Of a DNA stretch of 64,000 nt, positions 61,039 through 64,000 are shown piece after piece. The stretch comes from DASYKT01 sp035995185 (GTDB lineage Bacteria; Acidobacteriota; Blastocatellia; Pyrinomonadales; Pyrinomonadaceae): NCBI GenBank assembly GCA_035995185.1, contig DASYKT010000005.1, forward strand, positions 147,295-211,294. Reading direction: 5' to 3'. The notes beneath the pieces are model-generated. The model was not told where the DNA came from. It did not search any database and worked only from the letters and a program-made list of their open reading frames with translations. The translations under genes were made by a program, and so were the position numbers. How positions within the stretch are numbered: position 1 is the stretch's first letter; the number at the start of each line of letters is the position of its first letter.

Positions 61039-61701
61039 TTAAACCCACTGTATCGTAGCTTCCATTAAACCTTTTACGGCCCCGGCCGGGTCGCCTTTGC
61101 CGAATACCGCCGAACCGGCGACTATTATTTCCGCTCCCGAAGCGGAGATATCGCCGATATTGTTTTCATCAATGCCGCCGTCGATCTCTATTCGCACGGG
61201 CAGCCCTTTTTGAAAGATCATATCTTTTAGCCGCCGCAGTTTATCCACCATCGTCGGGATAAATTTCTGGCCGCCAAAACCCGGGTTGACCGACATCAGC
61301 AGAATAAAATCGGCATAGGGCAGCGCTTCTTCCAGCGTCACCAGCGGGGTCGCCGGATTGATCGCCACACCGGCTTTGGCCCCGGCTTCCCTGATAGATG
61401 TCAAAGTGCGTTGTAAATGAGCATCGGCTTCCACGTGAACGGAAACCATATCCGCGCCGGCTTCGGCAAACTGGGCGGCATAGCGGCCCGGCTCTTCTAT
61501 CATCAGATGCGCGTCAAGGGTCAATCCCGTGGCTTTTCGCAGCGATTTCACCACCGGCAATCCGATCGTGATATTCGGCACGAACTTGCCGTCCATTACG
61601 TCTACGTGAATGACCGTTGCGCCGCCTTCTTCGACGGAGCGAATCTCCTCGCCCAGCCGTGAAAAATCTGCCGATAAAATTGATGGCGCTATCTCAATCA
61701 T
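61039..61701 (-). CDS. rpe: Ribulose-phosphate 3-epimerase
   Basis: 220 residues, typical length. Converts ribulose-5-P to xylulose-5-P in the pentose phosphate pathway. Landmarks: IAPSILSADFSRLGEEI, VIHVDVMDGKFVPNITIGLPVV, LDAHLMIEEPG, ILLMSVNPGFGGQKFIPTM, VRIEIDGGIDENN and GAEIIVAGSAVFG. Catalytic Asp pair and metal His residues are present. Next to the PASTA gene. Confidence 0.97.
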   Translation of the reverse strand: MIEIAPSILSADFSRLGEEIRSVEEGGATVIHVDVMDGKFVPNITIGLPVVKSLRKATGLTLDAHLMIEEPGRYAAQFAEAGADMVSVHVEADAHLQRTLTSIREAGAKAGVAINPATPLVTLEEALPYADFILLMSVNPGFGGQKFIPTMVDKLRRLKDMIFQKGLPVRIEIDGGIDENNIGDISASGAEIIVAGSAVFGKGDPAGAVKGLMEATIQWV

Positions 61702-61750
61702 ATAAGAATCCTAAATCCAACATTAAGTTGCCTTTCGCGTTACCGCCACC

Positions 61751-62443
61751 CTAGCCTGGGGTCCGGCGATTACGCGTATCCCCGGCTCCGGCAGGCGACT
61801 TAGCCGGCGTCTTTGCGGGCGCGGGTTTAGCCGTATTGGCCGGGGTCGTGCTCCGGTTATTGTTCTTATTGTTGGAATTATTGGCCGGATTAGTGCCTTT
61901 CGAATTATCGTTTCCGCTGCCCGAATTTTTATTATCGCCCGCCGAATTATTATTCTGATTACCGCCGGAGCCGGTATTGGCATTCACGTTGGTATTGGCC
62001 TTTTTAGGGTCTTTTTTGGGCTTATCTTTCTTGGTTAAAGCAGTGTTTACCGGTTCGTTATCGTTGGTTACAGGCTGATTTTCGTTGGTCTCTTTCTCGA
62101 CCTCGACCGGAGTTTCGTCGCCTTCCGTATTGGCACGGCTGATCACCACCAGGACAAGCTGCCCCGTTTTAACGGTTTCGCCCGGCCGCGGAAGCTGCTC
62201 CAGGATAAGATTTGGCGCCTCCTGGCTGTATCTGGTGGCCCTTTTCTTTATCTTTAAGCCCAGTGAAGCCAATTCTCTCTCGCTCTGGAGATAATCTTTG
62301 CCGACGATCTCAGGCACCTGGACTTCCTGTCCCCGGAGAGAGAAGATCACGACCCCGAACAATCCCGCCAGAAAGGCCCCCAGCAGCGCAACGACGATCA
62401 ACAGCCGGCCCACGGCCGACATTCCCGTTTTTATAAAACTCAC
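61751..62443 (-). CDS. Membrane-anchored single-PASTA protein with Asn-rich tail
   Basis: 230 residues. Membrane segment about 12-35 (LLIVVALLGAFLAGLFGVVIFSL), then one PASTA domain (about 41-103: VQVPEIVGKDYLQSERELASLGLKIKK, QLPRPGETVKTGQLVLVVIS). PASTA domains bind peptidoglycan or beta-lactams and usually occur in Ser/Thr kinases and PBPs; here there is no kinase. The remaining 125 residues are Asn/Thr/Pro/Lys-rich low complexity (NTNVNANTGSGGNQNNN...). 49 bases from rpe. Confidence 0.88.
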   Translation of the reverse strand: MSFIKTGMSAVGRLLIVVALLGAFLAGLFGVVIFSLRGQEVQVPEIVGKDYLQSERELASLGLKIKKRATRYSQEAPNLILEQLPRPGETVKTGQLVLVVISRANTEGDETPVEVEKETNENQPVTNDNEPVNTALTKKDKPKKDPKKANTNVNANTGSGGNQNNNSAGDNKNSGSGNDNSKGTNPANNSNNKNNNRSTTPANTAKPAPAKTPAKSPAGAGDTRNRRTPG

Positions 62444-62551
62444 TTAGATTGCACCTCGAAAAAGCCCGAACTAGTCGCTGATTCAGCCCTGATTTAACCA
62501 GAGAAGTCTAACATTCTATTAGATGCCAGTCTAGCGGCTGTTTGTGGTTAT

Positions 62552-63730
62552 TTAACCGAGTTTTCGGCGTTTCATTTCCTGATTGATAAGGTCTAATTCG
62601 CGGCTCATCTGACCGGTGATGGCGGTATTTTCCTTGGCGCGGCGGATGAGGTAAGGCACGGCGTCTTTGACCGGCCCGTAAGGCACGTATTTTGAGACGT
62701 TATAGCCCTGTTTGGCGAGAATATAAGAAAGATTGTCGCTCATCCCGTAAAGCTGGGAAAAGAAAATGTGCGGATGGTTTTCCGCAAGCCCTTTTTCGCG
62801 CATCTTTTGCGCCAGCTTATAGACGCTGTTCTCGTTATGCGTACCGGCGACAAATGCGGTCTCGGCGATATTTTCCAGGCAGAAGTCGATCGCGGCATCG
62901 TAATCCCGGTCGGTCGCGGCCTTGTCCGGCTGGATCGGCGATGGATAGCCTTTCTCTTTAGCTCGTTCGCGCTCTTTTTCCATATAAGCGCCGCGCACCA
63001 GTTTTGCGCCCAGAATATAACCCTTTTCCTTGGCGTGCTGGTGCAACTGTTTTAAGAAGTCCAGCCGGTCGGTGCGGTACATCTGAAAGGTATTAAAGAT
63101 CAGCGGCCTTTCGCGGTTAAATCTCTCCATCATCGCCAACGCTAATTCGTCGATCGCATTTTGTGTCCACGTCTCTTCGGCATCGATAAAAACCGCCTGG
63201 TCTTTGGAATTGGCGTATTCGCAGATCTCTTCTACCCGCCTGCGGGTCCTGTCCCACTTTTCCCGGTTCTCCGGCTCGAGTTCTACCTTCGAACTCACCT
63301 TCTCCAGAGTGCCGAGCGGCCCCAGCCCGGTAACCTTAAATACCGAGAACGGAAGTTTCTGGTCGCCGTTAGCGCGGGCGATGGTCCGCTTGATCTCGTC
63401 TTTTGTGTGATCGAAGACCGCTTCCTCGGATTTGCCCTCCACCGAATAATCGAGGATCGTGCCGATATGCGCCTCGCCCAGCTTTCTGATGGTCGGTTCG
63501 CATTCTTCGATGGTTTCGCCGCCGCAAAATTGTTTGAAGACGGTCGACTTGATCATTCCCTGGACCGGCAGGCCAAGCGACAGCGCAAACTCCGTCGAGG
63601 CCGTGCCGAAATCGACCAGCCAGGGGGAGTTCATCATCTTGAACAGCCAATATTTTTGTTTAAGCTCGGCGTTCGACTTATCGGCAAACGCGGTGACGGT
63701 GTCGTGAAAATTAAGATCGAGGTCAGTCAT
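62552..63730 (-). CDS. Proline dehydrogenase
   Basis: 392 residues, the usual single-function PRODH size. Oxidises proline to pyrroline-5-carboxylate with FAD and passes electrons to the quinone pool. TIM-barrel landmarks: FDHTKDEIKRTIARANG, QAVFIDAEETWTQNAIDELAL, FNTFQMYRTDRLDFLKQLHQHA, KLVRGAYMEKERERAKEKGYPSP and FVAGTHNENSVYKLAQKM, ending VPYGPVKDAVPYLIRRAKEN. The aldehyde dehydrogenase half (PutA) is absent, so the next step must be coded elsewhere. Confidence 0.93.
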   Translation of the reverse strand: MTDLDLNFHDTVTAFADKSNAELKQKYWLFKMMNSPWLVDFGTASTEFALSLGLPVQGMIKSTVFKQFCGGETIEECEPTIRKLGEAHIGTILDYSVEGKSEEAVFDHTKDEIKRTIARANGDQKLPFSVFKVTGLGPLGTLEKVSSKVELEPENREKWDRTRRRVEEICEYANSKDQAVFIDAEETWTQNAIDELALAMMERFNRERPLIFNTFQMYRTDRLDFLKQLHQHAKEKGYILGAKLVRGAYMEKERERAKEKGYPSPIQPDKAATDRDYDAAIDFCLENIAETAFVAGTHNENSVYKLAQKMREKGLAENHPHIFFSQLYGMSDNLSYILAKQGYNVSKYVPYGPVKDAVPYLIRRAKENTAITGQMSRELDLINQEMKRRKLG

Positions 63731-64000
63731 TTGTTATTAAGTCAATAAACGAAATATTAACAAGAATTTATCACATAATAACTTCGCACGAAATTCTAAC
63801 GGATCTTACGCCGGCATTTGGTCAGTTATTCGGCACAAACAAAATTCAGTTCTAAACATTCTGTCGCCAACAATTTTTATATATTTAAATATTGTCATGT
63901 ACTTTATTTCCGTGCATAATACTGCAAATCCTCTTGCAATATATAAAAAAGGACAAAGAAATTTCCCATACTACTATTGATAACTAGGAATTATCCGTTT
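63731..64000. other. A/T-rich intergenic end of window
   Basis: 270 bases upstream of the proline dehydrogenase gene with no credible ORF. It should hold that gene's promoter; no convincing box pair was seen. Confidence 0.4.

Overview
The window is a chromosomal segment of a Gram-negative bacterium, most likely an acidobacterium (Blastocatellia/Pyrinomonadales-like). This placement is inference only. It rests on the housekeeping set (rpsF-rpsR-rplI-dnaB without ssb, a PASTA gene next to rpe, large secreted TPR proteins), exported CAP-domain proteins, tail-collar paralogues and many dispersed palindromic repeats between genes. No rRNA or taxonomic marker was searched. Three tRNA genes are present: Arg-CCT, Arg-CCG and Gln-TTG.

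Layout. 1-2.7 kb: a truncated NAD(P)H-hydrate repair gene, topoisomerase IB and a small secreted GSG-repeat protein. 2.7-3.9 kb: a gene-free stretch packed with palindromic repeats, including a 163-bp MITE-like element. 3.9-5.8 kb: a LytS/LytTR two-component pair. 5.9-35.9 kb, all minus strand: a complete-looking extracellular contractile injection system (eCIS), a phage-tail-like secretion particle. Reading in the direction of transcription it encodes sheath, tube, T4-type baseplate-assembly protein, a disordered protein, DUF4255 terminator/cap protein, AAA+ ATPase, an 86-aa protein, CIS tube/LysM adaptor, LysM/gpX-like protein, gpD hub, gpV spike, PAAR-like tip, gp25, two baseplate J-like wedges, gpI-like protein, a 1668-aa beta-helix protein, and finally a cargo end. 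The cargo end has a DUF4157 protein with a C-terminal membrane hairpin, an AT-rich acidic orphan, and a 923-aa DUF4157 protein with an HNH-like nuclease tail. Most genes are a few bases apart or overlap by ATGA, GTGA, TGATG or TAATG, so this is probably one transcription unit read from about 35.9 kb.

36.4-40.8 kb: tRNA-Arg, apt, acylphosphatase, an outer-membrane-like protein, dtd, a methyltransferase, a cyclophilin, tRNA-Arg and a cupin. 40.9-45.1 kb: four tandem phage-tail-collar proteins with a Tat-exported DUF6916-like protein, a second DUF6916-like protein and a GNAT acetyltransferase, which looks like a second unstudied surface module. 45.2-46.8 kb: two exported CAP-domain proteins, the first behind a structured leader that may be a c-di-GMP-I-like riboswitch. 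46.8-56.8 kb: ispE, tRNA-Gln, prs, rplY, pth, rpsF, rpsR, rplI, dnaB, an SRPBCC protein, alr and a glcD-type FAD oxidase. 56.9-63.7 kb, minus strand: two TPR proteins around a small membrane protein, rpe, a PASTA protein and proline dehydrogenase.

The most interesting material is the cargo end of the eCIS: two DUF4157 proteins share a near-identical Cys-rich N-terminal motif but have unrelated C-termini, one resembling a polymorphic-toxin nuclease. Next are the collar/DUF6916/GNAT island, the possible riboswitch, and several families of perfect or near-perfect intergenic hairpins.
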